NCBI RefSeq assembly: GCF_026262505.1
Contig: NC_067205.1
Location: 5,704,001 to 5,768,000, forward strand
Source of the DNA: Trichomonas vaginalis G3
Taxonomy: Eukaryota > Parabasalia > Trichomonadida > Trichomonadidae
DNA: 64,000 nt
Reading direction: 5' to 3'
The notes under the pieces were generated by a model. It saw only the letters and a program-made list of their open reading frames with translations. It was not told the origin of the DNA and made no database searches. A program made the position numbers and the translations under genes. Positions 63,550-64,000 of this stretch are shown here, piece after piece; position 1 is the first letter of the stretch, and every line of letters starts with the position of its first letter.

Positions 63550-64000
63550 ACATTTCAAGTCAGACTTACATTTCAAGTCAGACTTGCATTTCAAGTCAGA
63601 CTTACTTTCGTCCGAGACTTGCATTTCAAGTCAGACTTACTTTCGTCCGAGATTTACATTTCAAGTCAGACTTACATTTCAAGTCAGACTTACTTTCGTC
63701 CGAGACTGACATTTCAAGTCAGACTTACATTTCAAGTCAGACTTACTTTCGTCCGAGACTTGCATTTCAAGTCAGACTTACTTTCGTCCGAGATTTACAT
63801 TTCAAGTCAGACTTACTTTCGTCCGAGACTGACATTTCAAGTCAGACTTACATTTCAAGTCAGACTTACTTTCGTCCGAGACTTACATTTCAAGTCAGAC
63901 TTACATTTCAAGTCAGACTTACATTTCAAGTCAGACTTACTTTCGTCCGAGATTTACATTTCAAGTCAGACTTACTTTCGTCCGAGACTGACATTTCAAG
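63550..64000. repeat. 18+17 bp satellite, right of the outer element
   Basis: Same modules as 1690-2273 (ACATTTCAAGTCAGACTT with ACTTTCGTCCGAGACTT) starting with the target duplication ACATT at 63550-63554. It continues to the window edge. No gene. Confidence 0.9.

Overview
The window is an AT-rich, apparently intronless eukaryotic region made almost entirely of nested mobile DNA. Two Maverick/Polinton-type elements lie one inside the other, and an arthropod-, fungus- or protist-scale host is not directly identified. Closely packed intronless genes, very abundant Maverick-type DNA and short 5' leaders fit a parabasalid protist such as Trichomonas vaginalis best; that is an inference, because no host gene is recognisable.

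Layout. Positions 1-1460 are AT-rich flank without a convincing gene. Positions 1460-2273 and 63550-64000 are one 18+17 bp satellite, split by the outer element (2274-63549, 5-bp target duplication ACATT). The outer element carries terminal inverted repeats of about 1.65 kb with two small genes in each copy. Its interior is about 30 kb of short-period satellite folded into a giant imperfect palindrome centred near 24642, with a 5.7-kb block repeated three times in the left arm and once, inverted, in the right arm. It has no polymerase, integrase, ATPase or capsid gene, only a short possible primase-like remnant at 61626-61787. Inside its right-arm satellite sits a complete-looking 26.6-kb Maverick (34702-61345, target duplication GTTTG).

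The inner Maverick encodes a protein-primed family B DNA polymerase, a retroviral-type integrase with chromodomain-like tail, an FtsK/HerA-type packaging ATPase, a major capsid protein, three related putative virion proteins, a 953-residue collagen-containing fibre with a phage-like tip, two KilA-N proteins (one fused to a T5orf172/GIY-YIG-like domain) and about a dozen small unknown proteins. Together these describe a virus-like element that could replicate, package and integrate its DNA. This copy is damaged: a 3880-bp transposon with 817-bp inverted repeats splits the capsid gene, and several genes (42.1, 57.1-58.15, 58.26 and 59.7-59.8 kb) are frameshifted.

The most unusual features are: (i) terminal hairpins of both elements with different stem sequences that preserve pairing around the same 16-base loop; (ii) KilA-N gene pieces, still in an open frame, embedded repeatedly in the giant palindromic satellite; (iii) AGATCT-centred dyad modules whose half-sites change together across variants; and (iv) satellite and intergenic blocks shared between the outer array and the KilA-N region of the inner element, suggesting that the array grew from Maverick sequence.
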